Source of the DNA: an uncultured Campylobacter sp.
GTDB lineage: Bacteria > Campylobacterota > Campylobacteria > Campylobacterales > Campylobacteraceae
NCBI RefSeq assembly: GCF_937921625.1
Contig: NZ_CAKZTI010000013.1
Location: forward strand, 1 to 61,262
Reading direction: 5' to 3'
DNA: 61,262 nt
Part shown: piece by piece, positions 42,321 to 50,959 of the stretch
How the letters are laid out: each line of letters opens with the position of its first letter
Numbering within the stretch: the first letter of the stretch is position 1
Notes under the pieces: model-generated
What the model saw: only the letters and a program-made list of their open reading frames with translations
Told to the model about the DNA's origin: nothing
Databases searched by the model: none
Position numbers and translations under genes: made by a program

Positions 42321-43718
42321 ATGAAAGGTATCATTTCTCAGGTAATGGGTCCGGTAGTCGACGTCGATTTCACGGATTATTTACCCAAGATCAACGAAGC
42401 CGTCGAAGTAAATTTCGAGGTTGAGGGCAAGCAAAATAGACTCATACTAGAGGTTGCCGCACACCTTGGCGATAACCGCGTAAGAACGATCGCCATGGAT
42501 ATGAGCGAAGGTTTAACCAGAGGCCTTGAGGCTACGGCTCTTGGTGCGCCTATTAGCGTTCCGGTTGGCGAAAAAGTTTTAGGCAGAATTTTCAACGTCG
42601 TCGGCGATCTAATCGACGAAGGCGAAGGTGTAGAATTTGACAAAAAATGGTCTATTCACCGCGATCCTCCGCCGTTTGAAGAGCAAAGCACAAAAAGTGA
42701 AATTTTTGAAACAGGCATAAAGGTAGTTGACCTTTTGGCTCCTTATGCAAAGGGAGGTAAGGTTGGACTATTCGGCGGTGCCGGCGTTGGCAAAACGGTT
42801 ATTATCATGGAGCTTATCCACAACGTTGCATTTAAACACAGCGGTTACTCTGTATTTGCAGGTGTTGGCGAGAGAACTCGCGAAGGAAACGACCTTTATC
42901 ACGAGATGAAAGAAAGTAACGTTTTGGACAAAGTCGCCTTGTGCTACGGCCAGATGAACGAGCCACCAGGGGCAAGAAACCGTATTGCTCTAACAGGTCT
43001 AACGATGGCTGAGTATTTCCGCGACGAGATGGGACTTGACGTTTTGATGTTTATCGACAATATCTTCCGTTTCTCTCAGTCGGGTGCAGAGATGTCGGCG
43101 CTTCTTGGACGTATCCCGTCTGCTGTTGGTTATCAGCCGACTTTGGCAAGCGAAATGGGTAAATTCCAAGAGAGAATTACATCAACTAAAAAAGGCTCAA
43201 TTACTTCGGTTCAGGCTGTTTATGTCCCTGCAGACGACCTTACCGACCCAGCTCCTGCGACCGTTTTCGCACACCTTGATGCGACTACCGTTCTAAACAG
43301 AGCTATCGCGGAAAAGGGAATTTATCCTGCGGTCGATCCGCTTGATTCGACATCAAGAATGCTCGATCCTCAAATTTTGGGCGGTGAGCACTATAAAGTA
43401 GCTCGCGGCGTGCAGGCGGTTTTACAAAAATATAAAGACCTCCAAGACATCATCGCTATCCTTGGTATGGACGAGCTTAGCGAAGAAGATAAGGTCACAG
43501 TTGACCGCGCTAGAAAGATAGAGAGATTTTTATCTCAGCCGTTCTTCGTTGCCGAGGTATTTACGGGAAGCCCTGGTAAATACGTAAGTCTTGAGGAGAA
43601 TATTGCTGGCTTTAAGGGAATTTTGGAAGGTAAATATGATGATTTGCCGGAAAATGCATTTTATATGGTAGGAAACATCGACGAGGCGATAGCAAAAGCT
43701 GAAAAACTTAAAGCCTAA
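42321..43718 (+). CDS. atpD: ATP synthase subunit beta
   Basis: A 465-residue catalytic F1 subunit. Walker A GGAGVGKTVIIMELI (about residue 152), catalytic Glu in GERTREGNDLY, Walker B VLMFIDNIFRF, signature PSAVGYQPTLASEMG, and the DELSEED-type loop as DELSEEDK. Complete. Confidence 0.98.
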   Translation: MKGIISQVMGPVVDVDFTDYLPKINEAVEVNFEVEGKQNRLILEVAAHLGDNRVRTIAMDMSEGLTRGLEATALGAPISVPVGEKVLGRIFNVVGDLIDEGEGVEFDKKWSIHRDPPPFEEQSTKSEIFETGIKVVDLLAPYAKGGKVGLFGGAGVGKTVIIMELIHNVAFKHSGYSVFAGVGERTREGNDLYHEMKESNVLDKVALCYGQMNEPPGARNRIALTGLTMAEYFRDEMGLDVLMFIDNIFRFSQSGAEMSALLGRIPSAVGYQPTLASEMGKFQERITSTKKGSITSVQAVYVPADDLTDPAPATVFAHLDATTVLNRAIAEKGIYPAVDPLDSTSRMLDPQILGGEHYKVARGVQAVLQKYKDLQDIIAILGMDELSEEDKVTVDRARKIERFLSQPFFVAEVFTGSPGKYVSLEENIAGFKGILEGKYDDLPENAFYMVGNIDEAIAKAEKLKA

Positions 43719-43735
43719 ATTTAAAGGAAAAAGTA

Positions 43736-44125
43736 ATGAATAAATTACATTTAGAAATCGTTACGCCTGAGGGTTTAGTGTTTTCAAACGATATCAAAAG
43801 CGTAGTTTTGCCTGGTAGTGAGGGTGAGTTCGGGGTTTTGCCCGGACACGCTTCGCTTATTTCGCTTTTGAAAGCCGGCGTTATAGACATCGAGAGCGAA
43901 GATAAAAGCCATGATGCCGTCGCGATAAACTGGGGATATGCCGAGATAAACGAGGGTAAGGCGACCATCCTTGCCGACGGTGCCGTTCACGTGTCTGGAA
44001 ATTCCGAGAGCGAGATAGCAAATTCATTGCAAAAGGCGAAGGATCTGATCGCTAGCATGAGTAGCGAAAATAACGCTATGGCCGCTGCCGTAGCAAAACT
44101 AGATAGTATGGCTCGGACAAGATAG
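43736..44125 (+). CDS. atpC: ATP synthase subunit epsilon
   Basis: A 129-residue subunit with the N-terminal beta sandwich (LHLEIVTPEGLVFSNDIKSV, PGSEGEFGVLPGHASLIS) and the C-terminal helical hairpin that can inhibit ATP hydrolysis. The stop TAG shares its last G with the GTG start of tolQ, so the ATP synthase and Tol-Pal genes appear to be one transcript. Confidence 0.95.
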   Translation: MNKLHLEIVTPEGLVFSNDIKSVVLPGSEGEFGVLPGHASLISLLKAGVIDIESEDKSHDAVAINWGYAEINEGKATILADGAVHVSGNSESEIANSLQKAKDLIASMSSENNAMAAAVAKLDSMARTR

Positions 44126-44706
44126 TGGCTGGGCTTGATATTTTTTTGAACTACTTATCAAGAAGTAGTTTTATTACTATATTCGTACTTAGTTGGCTCT
44201 CTTTTTATTTCATAATAAGCCTTACCATACTTTTATCTCGTATGGCAGGGCTTAGCTCTTGGCAAAAAAAAGAACAAAATGCTCTTGAGTCGTTATTAAT
44301 GGGCGGGTCTAAACATGTTTTAAACGAATCCATTTTAAAACGGTTTATAAGTGGCTCGATATCTAGAGAGAAGCTCTCGGTCGCCGTTAGTATCGCTGAG
44401 CGAAATGCAACTAGTGGCATTACTTGGCTTAGTATTATTGCTTCTACATCGCCTTTTATCGGACTTTTCGGCACGGTTGTTTCTATCTTGGAGACCTTTT
44501 CTCAGCTTGGTCAAGGCGGAGGAAATTCGTCGTTAGGAGTTATTGCTCCAGCTATTAGTGAGGCTCTCGTGGCTACCGGAGCAGGTATATTTGTAGCGAT
44601 TCCCGCTTATACGTTTAGCTTGCTTATCAAACGAAAAGCGTATGAGCTCATGGGTGTCATCAGGCGTGAAGTCGATATCCTAGTAACGCTTAAAGAAGAT
44701 CAATGA
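44125..44706 (+). CDS. tolQ: TolQ/ExbB-family proton channel protein
   Basis: A 193-residue inner-membrane protein with helices at about 15-37, 98-120 and 145-168. The last two contain the family pattern GITWLSIIASTSPFIGLFGTVVSI and PAISEALVATGAGIFVAIPA. With TolR it uses proton flow to energise TolA. C. jejuni annotations call this locus exbB, but linkage to tolB-pal supports TolQ. GTG start overlapping atpC. Confidence 0.9.
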   Translation: MAGLDIFLNYLSRSSFITIFVLSWLSFYFIISLTILLSRMAGLSSWQKKEQNALESLLMGGSKHVLNESILKRFISGSISREKLSVAVSIAERNATSGITWLSIIASTSPFIGLFGTVVSILETFSQLGQGGGNSSLGVIAPAISEALVATGAGIFVAIPAYTFSLLIKRKAYELMGVIRREVDILVTLKEDQ

Positions 44707-45095
44707 TAAATCTCGACGAAACTCCGGAGCTAAACATAACTCCACTTGTGGATATCATGCTTGTTTTGCTGGCGATCCTTATGGTTACGACGCCTACTAT
44801 CGTTTATGAGGAGCAAATTTTGCTACCGGACGGCTCAAAAACTAAAACATCCTCGGCTCAAAAAAAAGATTTGACTGTTATCGTTGATGCCACAAAAAAG
44901 GTTAGAATAGATCAAAATACCATGAATTTGCGCGAACTTCCTGACAATATAGTGCTTATCGGGGCAAAATACGATAAAAACTCGCCTGTTTATATTAAGG
45001 CCGACAAAAGCCTCATATACGATGATGTGATGTTTGTTTTAAAGAGTGTAAAAAACGCAGGCTTTACAAAGGTGGCGCTCCAAACTAATGGATAA
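44703..45095 (+). CDS. tolR: TolR/ExbD-family protein
   Basis: A 130-residue protein with one membrane helix (LNITPLVDIMLVLLAILMVT) bearing the essential Asp in PLVDIML, and a periplasmic domain resembling ExbD/TolR ending VKNAGFTKVALQTNG. Overlaps tolQ by four bases and tolA by eight. Confidence 0.92.
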   Translation: MINLDETPELNITPLVDIMLVLLAILMVTTPTIVYEEQILLPDGSKTKTSSAQKKDLTVIVDATKKVRIDQNTMNLRELPDNIVLIGAKYDKNSPVYIKADKSLIYDDVMFVLKSVKNAGFTKVALQTNG

Positions 45096-45912
45096 ATTTG
45101 ATCTCAAATTTAACACTTCCGGTTACTTCTTACTATCGGCTTTTCTTTACCTTTGTATCATAAGCGGTATTTTTATTAAGCTTACTTATTTTAAAGAAGA
45201 GCCGAAAAAATACACCGATACTAAAGATGCTTTTATGGATATTATGATAGTTGAGCGCGAGCCCGACATCACCGTAAAAGCACCTGAGCCTAAAAAAGAG
45301 ATTGTAAAAGAGGAAAAACCTCAACCGGTAAAGGAAGAGGTTAAAAAAGAAGAGCCAAAGCCGGACACTACAAACAAGCCGCCTGAACCGGATCCTGCAC
45401 CGCCAAAACCTGAAGAAAAAAAAGTTGAAGAGCCAAATTTAAAGGATTTATTTGGCAGTATCGACACCTCTAAACTAAAAGAAGATAAGGTTGTTAAGAA
45501 AAAAGAGCAACCAAAAGAGCAAAGTCGTAAAAAACCGGAAAAAGCCCAGATAACTAGCCAGCAAAAAAAAGCTAGCGACGTTATAAATGCGCTTACCTTA
45601 GATCAGGTTGCCAAGACTCCAAAGTCGCAAATGACAGGCGAATATAACGAATACTTCGGTATGATTAGTAGAATTTTGCAGAGTAAATGGAGTGCTTATA
45701 AGGCTGATTCTACTGATGAGGCGGAGGTTGAGATCGTCATTGGCATTGATGGATCGTTTAGTTACGATATAAAAAAGTTATCATATAATAGCGAATTTAA
45801 TAACAAAGTTAGGGATTTCTTGCAAAGTATGACTTTTGAGAAATTTCCGCCGCCTACCCAGATAGGCAGAGCTGTTAGGCTCGGAACCAAACTAGAAGAC
45901 AAACTAGAATAA
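45088..45912 (+). CDS. tolA: TolA/TonB-like protein
   Basis: A 274-residue protein with an N-terminal membrane anchor (about 12-32), a long Pro/Lys/Glu-rich rigid region (about 65-165) and a C-terminal TonB/TolA domain (about 185-270) with the ILQSKWSAYKADSTDEAEVEIVIG pattern split over two strands. It connects TolQR in the inner membrane to TolB/Pal at the outer membrane. Position between tolR and tolB makes TolA more likely than TonB. Confidence 0.88.
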   Translation: MDKFDLKFNTSGYFLLSAFLYLCIISGIFIKLTYFKEEPKKYTDTKDAFMDIMIVEREPDITVKAPEPKKEIVKEEKPQPVKEEVKKEEPKPDTTNKPPEPDPAPPKPEEKKVEEPNLKDLFGSIDTSKLKEDKVVKKKEQPKEQSRKKPEKAQITSQQKKASDVINALTLDQVAKTPKSQMTGEYNEYFGMISRILQSKWSAYKADSTDEAEVEIVIGIDGSFSYDIKKLSYNSEFNNKVRDFLQSMTFEKFPPPTQIGRAVRLGTKLEDKLE

Positions 45913-45922
45913 TGGAGGAAAA

Positions 45923-47197
45923 ATGAAGAAAATTTTACTTTTTCTTGCTTTTACCAGTTGGCTTTTTGCCGTTGATGCAACTATTTCGGTCGTCAACAAA
46001 GGCTTAGCCCTACCAAAAATCGTGCTTCAAGATGCGACAACGGCCGTCGGCGATCAGGCTTTTAAAAGCAAATTTCATAAAATCATGTTGGGCGACTTGA
46101 AGGTCAGCTCTGATTTTGAGGTTGTGGACGAATATATCGCCAGTAGCTATGAGGGCGACTCGAACACGAACGTTATGAGCGAAAAAGGCGCGCAGCTTAT
46201 ATTTAGATACGCGCTTGAGGGCTCTGCAAACTCGCCTCTAACCCTCAGGGTTAAGCTAGTTAATGCAAAAACGGCGACTACTCAGTACGAGAAAATTTAC
46301 AATATGAACGACGGGGCAAAGTATCCGTTTATCGCACACAAAGCGATAGTTGAGCTCATTAACGAGCTAAAAATGCCGCCTGTAAACTGGATGGAAAAAT
46401 TTATCATTTTTGCTAAAGGAACGGGCTCTAAGCAAAGTGAGATCGTCATAGCCGACTACACTTTGACGTACCAAAAAGTACTTGTTCGCGGCGGTTTGAA
46501 TATATTTCCTAAATGGATAGGAGCTGATCAGAGCGCGTTTTACTACTCTGATTACAGCGGTAAAAACTTAGTTCTTTATAGATACGATGTTGCAAGCGGC
46601 CAAAAAACTAAAATTTTAGATAGTAAGGGAGGTATGCTAATAGCCTCTGATGTTAGTCAAAACGGAGATAAAATTTTGCTAACTATGGCCCCACAAGATC
46701 AGCCTGATATCTATATATATGATCTAAATTCAAAAAGGCTTTCTCAGGTAACCAACTATAGCGGTATAGACGTTAACGGCAACTTCGTCGACGGCGATAG
46801 ACGCGTAGTTTTCGTTTCCGATAGACTCGGCTATCCTAACGTATTCGCGCAAAACGTCGATGGAAGCGGTTTTGAGCAGTTGGTATATCACGGCAAAAAC
46901 AACAACTCCGTTAGTACCTATCAAAACTATATAGTTTATTCTAGCAGAGAAGACGGCAAGAGTAGCTTTGGAACGAGAGATTTTAACATTTATATGATAT
47001 CTACGCAGACTGACTACATTAGGCAACTAACCGCAAGCGGTAAAAATTTATACCCTAGATTTTCTAGCGACGGGCAAAGCGTAGTGTTTATAAAAGAGCT
47101 TGGAGGCCAGAGTTCTCTTGGCATAATTCGCGTAAATGAGAACAAAAGTTTCCAATTTCCGTTAAAAATCGGCAAAATTCAGTCGATTGATTGGTAA
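45923..47197 (+). CDS. tolB: TolB, periplasmic beta-propeller
   Basis: A 424-residue secreted protein with signal MKKILLFLAFTSWLFAVDA. The N-terminal domain (about 20-150) is followed by a six-bladed propeller of WD40-like PD40 repeats, e.g. ILLTMAPQDQPDIYIYDLNS, VVFVSDRLGYPNVFAQ, PRFSSDGQSVVFI. It binds Pal and TolA. Start with GGAGG seven bases upstream. Confidence 0.94.
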   Translation: MKKILLFLAFTSWLFAVDATISVVNKGLALPKIVLQDATTAVGDQAFKSKFHKIMLGDLKVSSDFEVVDEYIASSYEGDSNTNVMSEKGAQLIFRYALEGSANSPLTLRVKLVNAKTATTQYEKIYNMNDGAKYPFIAHKAIVELINELKMPPVNWMEKFIIFAKGTGSKQSEIVIADYTLTYQKVLVRGGLNIFPKWIGADQSAFYYSDYSGKNLVLYRYDVASGQKTKILDSKGGMLIASDVSQNGDKILLTMAPQDQPDIYIYDLNSKRLSQVTNYSGIDVNGNFVDGDRRVVFVSDRLGYPNVFAQNVDGSGFEQLVYHGKNNNSVSTYQNYIVYSSREDGKSSFGTRDFNIYMISTQTDYIRQLTASGKNLYPRFSSDGQSVVFIKELGGQSSLGIIRVNENKSFQFPLKIGKIQSIDW

Positions 47198-47216
47198 TAT
47201 TTAGTAAATTTTATGA

Positions 47217-47222
47217 TATAAT
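47217..47222 (+). promoter_or_regulatory. -10 element of the pal promoter
   Basis: TATAAT in GATATAATCACGTTA, 29 bases upstream of the pal ATG. The same 15 bases occur at the slyD promoter (48700-48714). Confidence 0.65.
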
Positions 47223-47250
47223 CACGTTAAATTTCTATAAAAGGATGAAA

Positions 47251-47769
47251 ATGAAAAAAGTAGTTTTAACTTCTGCTGCTATTGCGGCTTTATTGTTGAG
47301 CGGTTGTAGCTCTAAAAACCCTGAAGTTGATATGAGCGCTGACGCTAATCAAAATATGGGCGGTATGAACTCAAGCGATAACATGATGAGTGATAGCGAG
47401 AGATTGCAACAATTAATCTCAAGCATTGAAGGTCAAGTTCAAACTGTATACTTTGACTTTGACAAATTTAATATCAAAGGCGACATGCAGTCTGCTATCA
47501 ACACAAACGCAGGTCTATTTAATCAATCAGAGGCTCAAGCTCTTTCTGTAAAAGTAGAGGGTAACTGCGACGAATGGGGTACAGATGAGTATAACTATGC
47601 ACTTGGTCTAAAAAGAGCAAAAGCTGCTAAAGACGCTCTTGTAAAACAAGGTGTTGCTGCTGATAGAATCACAGTTGTAAGCTATGGCGAAAGCAATCCT
47701 GTTTGCACAGACAAAACAAAAGCTTGCGACGCTCAAAACAGACGCGCTGAATTCAAAGTTCTTCCATAA
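47251..47769 (+). CDS. pal: Peptidoglycan-associated lipoprotein Pal
   Basis: A 172-residue lipoprotein: KKVVLTSAAIAALLLSGCSS with lipobox LSGC, a flexible Met/Asn-rich linker, and an OmpA-C domain with VYFDFDKFNIKGD, VEGNCDEWGTDEYNYALGLKRA and the closing DAQNRRAEFKVLP. It anchors the outer membrane to peptidoglycan. ATG 47251 is used because the ATG at 47245 touches the AAAGG site, and the longer frame upstream overlaps the promoter. Confidence 0.96.
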   Translation: MKKVVLTSAAIAALLLSGCSSKNPEVDMSADANQNMGGMNSSDNMMSDSERLQQLISSIEGQVQTVYFDFDKFNIKGDMQSAINTNAGLFNQSEAQALSVKVEGNCDEWGTDEYNYALGLKRAKAAKDALVKQGVAADRITVVSYGESNPVCTDKTKACDAQNRRAEFKVLP

Positions 47770-47777
47770 TTAAGTTT

Positions 47778-48677
47778 ATGACGAATTTAAAAACTTTCGT
47801 GGCTCTTTTTATAGGAGCCACCCTCTCTTATTCCGCTTCCAGTGAAATTTCAGTATTTGATGCTGGGAATTTAGATAGCTCGAGTCCCTACGGTTTGACT
47901 GATAACGAAAAAACTTTTCTAAAAAACAAGCAAAACGTAGAAAATTTAAGTAGAAATATGGGCGACGTTGAGTCAAATTTAAATGCTATGCAAGAGCGCT
48001 TAGAAGGCTTGCAGAGCGTACTAGACGGACTGAACTCAAGAATGTCTAGGATAGAAAAAAGACTAAACGATATCGAAGGAAACGACGGAAATTCTACAGC
48101 AAAAAGCGATTTTGACGAGCTTAAAAAATACGTAGAAGAAAGCCGAAAAATACAAGAGACCAACAACGCAAAAATCACCAAAGCCCTTAAAGATATGGGC
48201 GCTTTGATAGATAAGAGCAACGCCGCACCTGCTGCCACAAAAAAAAACGATGAAGACAAGCCGGTAGCTAGCAGTAGCCCAGCCGCTGCTGAGTCGCAAG
48301 CTCCGAAAATTGATTTTACCAAGCAAAAAAATCAAGACGTAGCAAGCGAAGCCAAAAAGCTATTTGACGCAGGTAAGCTCGATGATGCAAAGGCTAGATA
48401 CGAGTATCTTTTAAGCAAAGATCATAAGCCTGCAATGGCGAATTTTTATCTCGGTGAGATAGCGTATCAGCAAAAAGCTTACAACAACGCCATAAAATAC
48501 TACCAGCAAAGTATCCAGCTCTACGACAAGGCCGAGTATACACCAAAGCTTCTTTATCACACTGCTATTAGCTTTGATAAGATAAAAGACACGGCAAGTG
48601 CAAATAAATTTTACAAAGCGCTAAAACTAGGCTATCCGGACAGTAAAGAAGCCAAAGCCGCACCTACTCGAAACTAA
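47778..48677 (+). CDS. cpoB: CpoB/YbgF-like Tol-Pal accessory protein
   Basis: A 299-residue secreted protein: signal peptide, an N-terminal coiled coil (about 40-125, e.g. MGDVESNLNAMQERLEGL), a Lys/Ala/Ser linker and C-terminal TPR repeats (about 185-295) with FYLGEIAYQQKAYNNAIKYY. This is the architecture of CpoB (YbgF), which ties Tol-Pal to septal peptidoglycan synthesis. Eight bases after pal. Confidence 0.9.
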   Translation: MTNLKTFVALFIGATLSYSASSEISVFDAGNLDSSSPYGLTDNEKTFLKNKQNVENLSRNMGDVESNLNAMQERLEGLQSVLDGLNSRMSRIEKRLNDIEGNDGNSTAKSDFDELKKYVEESRKIQETNNAKITKALKDMGALIDKSNAAPAATKKNDEDKPVASSSPAAAESQAPKIDFTKQKNQDVASEAKKLFDAGKLDDAKARYEYLLSKDHKPAMANFYLGEIAYQQKAYNNAIKYYQQSIQLYDKAEYTPKLLYHTAISFDKIKDTASANKFYKALKLGYPDSKEAKAAPTRN

Positions 48678-48701
48678 AACATTCTTTAATAAATTTAACG
48701 A

Positions 48702-48707
48702 TATAAT
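48702..48707 (+). promoter_or_regulatory. -10 element of the slyD promoter
   Basis: TATAAT in GATATAATCACGTTA, identical over 15 bases to the pal promoter, 29 bases upstream of the GTG start of slyD. Confidence 0.65.
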
Positions 48708-48736
48708 CACGTTATTTTCATAAATAGGAGAAGAAC

Positions 48737-49348
48737 GTGAAAGAACAAGTTATAGCTATGTTTTATGAGCTAAAAGACGCAAAAACGGGCGAAATTTTAG
48801 AGTCCAATATGCAAGTAGGGCAGGAAATTTCCTTTTTAACGGGCCGCGGACATATCATCGAGAAACTAGAAGAAGAGGTTGCCAAACTAGAAAAAGGCGA
48901 AACGAAGGTTATCATTATCCCGGCTGCGCAGGCTTGCGGTGAGTACGACTCTAGCGCGGTTCAGATGTTGCCTAAAGAGCAATTTGCTGGCATCGAGCTA
49001 AAAGAGGGGATGGAGCTTTTTGGTCAAGGCGAGCATGGTGAGAGCGTACGCGTGATAGTAAAATCTATCGGCGAGGACGACGTAACGGTTGATTTTAACC
49101 ACCCTTACGCAGGCAAAGATTTGGAGTTTAAGGTTCAAATTTTCGACAAACGCGATGCTACAGAGGACGAGATAGCTACCGGCATGGTAGGTGGCGTACA
49201 TACATGCGGTTGCGGCGGACATGATCACGACCATCATCACGGCGAGGGCGGTTGTTGCGGAGGCCACGGTCATCACGAGCATAAAGAGGGCGGTTGCTGC
49301 GGCGGGCATGGTCATCATCACGATGACGGCGGATGCGGTTGCCACTAA
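48737..49348 (+). CDS. slyD: SlyD-like FKBP prolyl isomerase with His/Cys tail
   Basis: A 203-residue protein. The FKBP domain and its inserted chaperone flap fill residues 1-145 (MFYELKDAKTGEILESN, FLTGRGHIIEKLEEEV, VTVDFNHPYAGKDLEF). The last 55 residues are almost only His, Cys, Gly, Asp and Glu (three GGCCGGHGHH-type units), a metal-binding tail as in SlyD, which supplies nickel to hydrogenase and urease maturation. GTG start after AGGAG. Confidence 0.95.
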   Translation: MKEQVIAMFYELKDAKTGEILESNMQVGQEISFLTGRGHIIEKLEEEVAKLEKGETKVIIIPAAQACGEYDSSAVQMLPKEQFAGIELKEGMELFGQGEHGESVRVIVKSIGEDDVTVDFNHPYAGKDLEFKVQIFDKRDATEDEIATGMVGGVHTCGCGGHDHDHHHGEGGCCGGHGHHEHKEGGCCGGHGHHHDDGGCGCH

Positions 49349-49358
49349 GAGTATCTAG

Positions 49359-50279
49359 ATGAGAGCGGCGTTTATATTTCCGGGACAAGGCTCGCAAAGT
49401 ATCGGCATGGGTAAGGAAATTTACGAAAATTTTCGCCCGGCCGCCGAGTTTTTGCAAAATGTAAGTGATAGCCTAAAAATTGACTTTTCAAATCTACTTT
49501 TCAACGAAAATAACCTTATAAACAGGAGCGAATTTACCCAGCCCGCCATCGTTTTAAATTCGCTTATGTGCTATCTTGCTTTTAAGCAAAGCGTAAATTT
49601 AGAGCCCAGCTTTGCGCTTGGCCACTCTTTGGGCGAGTTTAGCGCGCTTGCGGTTAGCGGCGCATTTGATTTTATCGATGCGCTTAGGATCGTAAATTTA
49701 CGCGGTAAATTTATGCAAGAGGACTGCGCTGGCAAAGACGTGACGATGAGCGTTATTTTGGGTCTTAGCGACGAGACAGTCGAGCAAATTTGCAAAAACG
49801 CGCAAGCGGACGGCCATCAAATTTATGCCGCGAACTACAACTGCGACGGCCAGATCGTGATCGCGGGGCTAAAAGACGACATTGCCAAATTTGAGTCCGC
49901 GTTTAAAGAAGCGGGCGCTAAGCGCGTATTGCCTCTAAATATGTCCGTCATCAGCCACTGCCCACTTTTAAAGAGTGCTAGCGAGAAGCTAACAGCGCAG
50001 TTAGAGCCGGCATTGGCTTCTAAATTTGCCCCAGTCGTTTCAAATGCCTCGGCGAAGGCTTACGGCACCAAAGACGAAGCGCTAAATTTGCTAAAAGCTC
50101 AGCTCGTTAGCCCCGTTTTATACAAGCAAAGCATCAAAAGCATCGAAAATGAGGTTGATATTTTCGTGGAGTTTGGTGGTAGCGTGCTAAAAGGCATCAA
50201 CAAAAAAATCACTGAAAAGCCGACCTTTAGTGTCACCGATCTTAGCAGCCTTGACGAGCTTTTAAAGGAGCTTAAATGA
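49359..50279 (+). CDS. fabD: Malonyl-CoA:ACP transacylase
   Basis: A 306-residue enzyme loading malonyl units onto acyl carrier protein. FPGQGSQSIGMGKEI at the N-terminus, nucleophile Ser in FALGHSLGEFSALAV (about residue 89), Arg in NLRGKFMQ, and His in MSVISHCPLL. Normal length. Four-base overlap with the next gene. Confidence 0.96.
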   Translation: MRAAFIFPGQGSQSIGMGKEIYENFRPAAEFLQNVSDSLKIDFSNLLFNENNLINRSEFTQPAIVLNSLMCYLAFKQSVNLEPSFALGHSLGEFSALAVSGAFDFIDALRIVNLRGKFMQEDCAGKDVTMSVILGLSDETVEQICKNAQADGHQIYAANYNCDGQIVIAGLKDDIAKFESAFKEAGAKRVLPLNMSVISHCPLLKSASEKLTAQLEPALASKFAPVVSNASAKAYGTKDEALNLLKAQLVSPVLYKQSIKSIENEVDIFVEFGGSVLKGINKKITEKPTFSVTDLSSLDELLKELK

Positions 50280-50959
50280 TAGCGATCTTAGGCGCGATGC
50301 GCGAGGAGGTCGCTCCTCTGCTTGAGCGCATCAAGGACTACAAAGAAGTTAAGCACGCAAATAACGTATTTTACCTAGCAAATTTCGGCAACAAAGAGCT
50401 TGTGATCGCCTACTCAAAGATCGGCAAGGTAAACGCCGCCCTGACCGCAAGCGCGATGATAGAGAAATTCGGCGCCGACAAGCTACTTTTTACCGGCGTC
50501 GCAGGCGCACTAAATCCAAATTTGAAAATCGGCGATATGCTTTACGCGACTAGCCTAGTGCAGCACGACGTCGATATTACGGCGTTTGGACACCCGCACG
50601 GCTACGTGCCTGAGACTAGCATCTTTATCAAAAGCGACGACGCTCTAAACGCGCTAGCCTCTAGCGTCGCGGCAGAAAAAGGCATCGAGCTGAAAGGCGG
50701 CATCATAGCCACGGGCGATCAGTTTATCTGCGATAACGCTAAAAAAGAGTGGCTAAAAGCGACCTTCAAAGCCGATGCGGCCGAGATGGAGGGCGCTAGC
50801 GTGGCGTTAGTTTGCGAGAGTTTGGGCGTGCCGTTTTTCGTGCTTCGCGCGATCAGCGACGAGGCGGGCGGCAGTGCGGAGTTTGACTTCGATAAATTTT
50901 TGCAAGACTCGGCAAACGTCAGCGCGCAGTTTATGCTCGCTATGATCGAGCGGCTATGA
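50276..50959 (+). CDS. mtnN: 5'-methylthioadenosine/S-adenosylhomocysteine nucleosidase
   Basis: A 227-residue Pfs/MtnN nucleosidase: ILGAMREEVAPLLERI, LLFTGVAGALNP, ATGDQFICD, then EMEGASVALVCESLGVPFFVLRAISDEAGG with the catalytic Glu and Asp. In Campylobacter the enzyme also acts in the futalosine menaquinone pathway. Overlaps fabD and ttcA by four bases each (ATGA/ATGATAG). Confidence 0.95.
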   Translation: MIAILGAMREEVAPLLERIKDYKEVKHANNVFYLANFGNKELVIAYSKIGKVNAALTASAMIEKFGADKLLFTGVAGALNPNLKIGDMLYATSLVQHDVDITAFGHPHGYVPETSIFIKSDDALNALASSVAAEKGIELKGGIIATGDQFICDNAKKEWLKATFKADAAEMEGASVALVCESLGVPFFVLRAISDEAGGSAEFDFDKFLQDSANVSAQFMLAMIERL

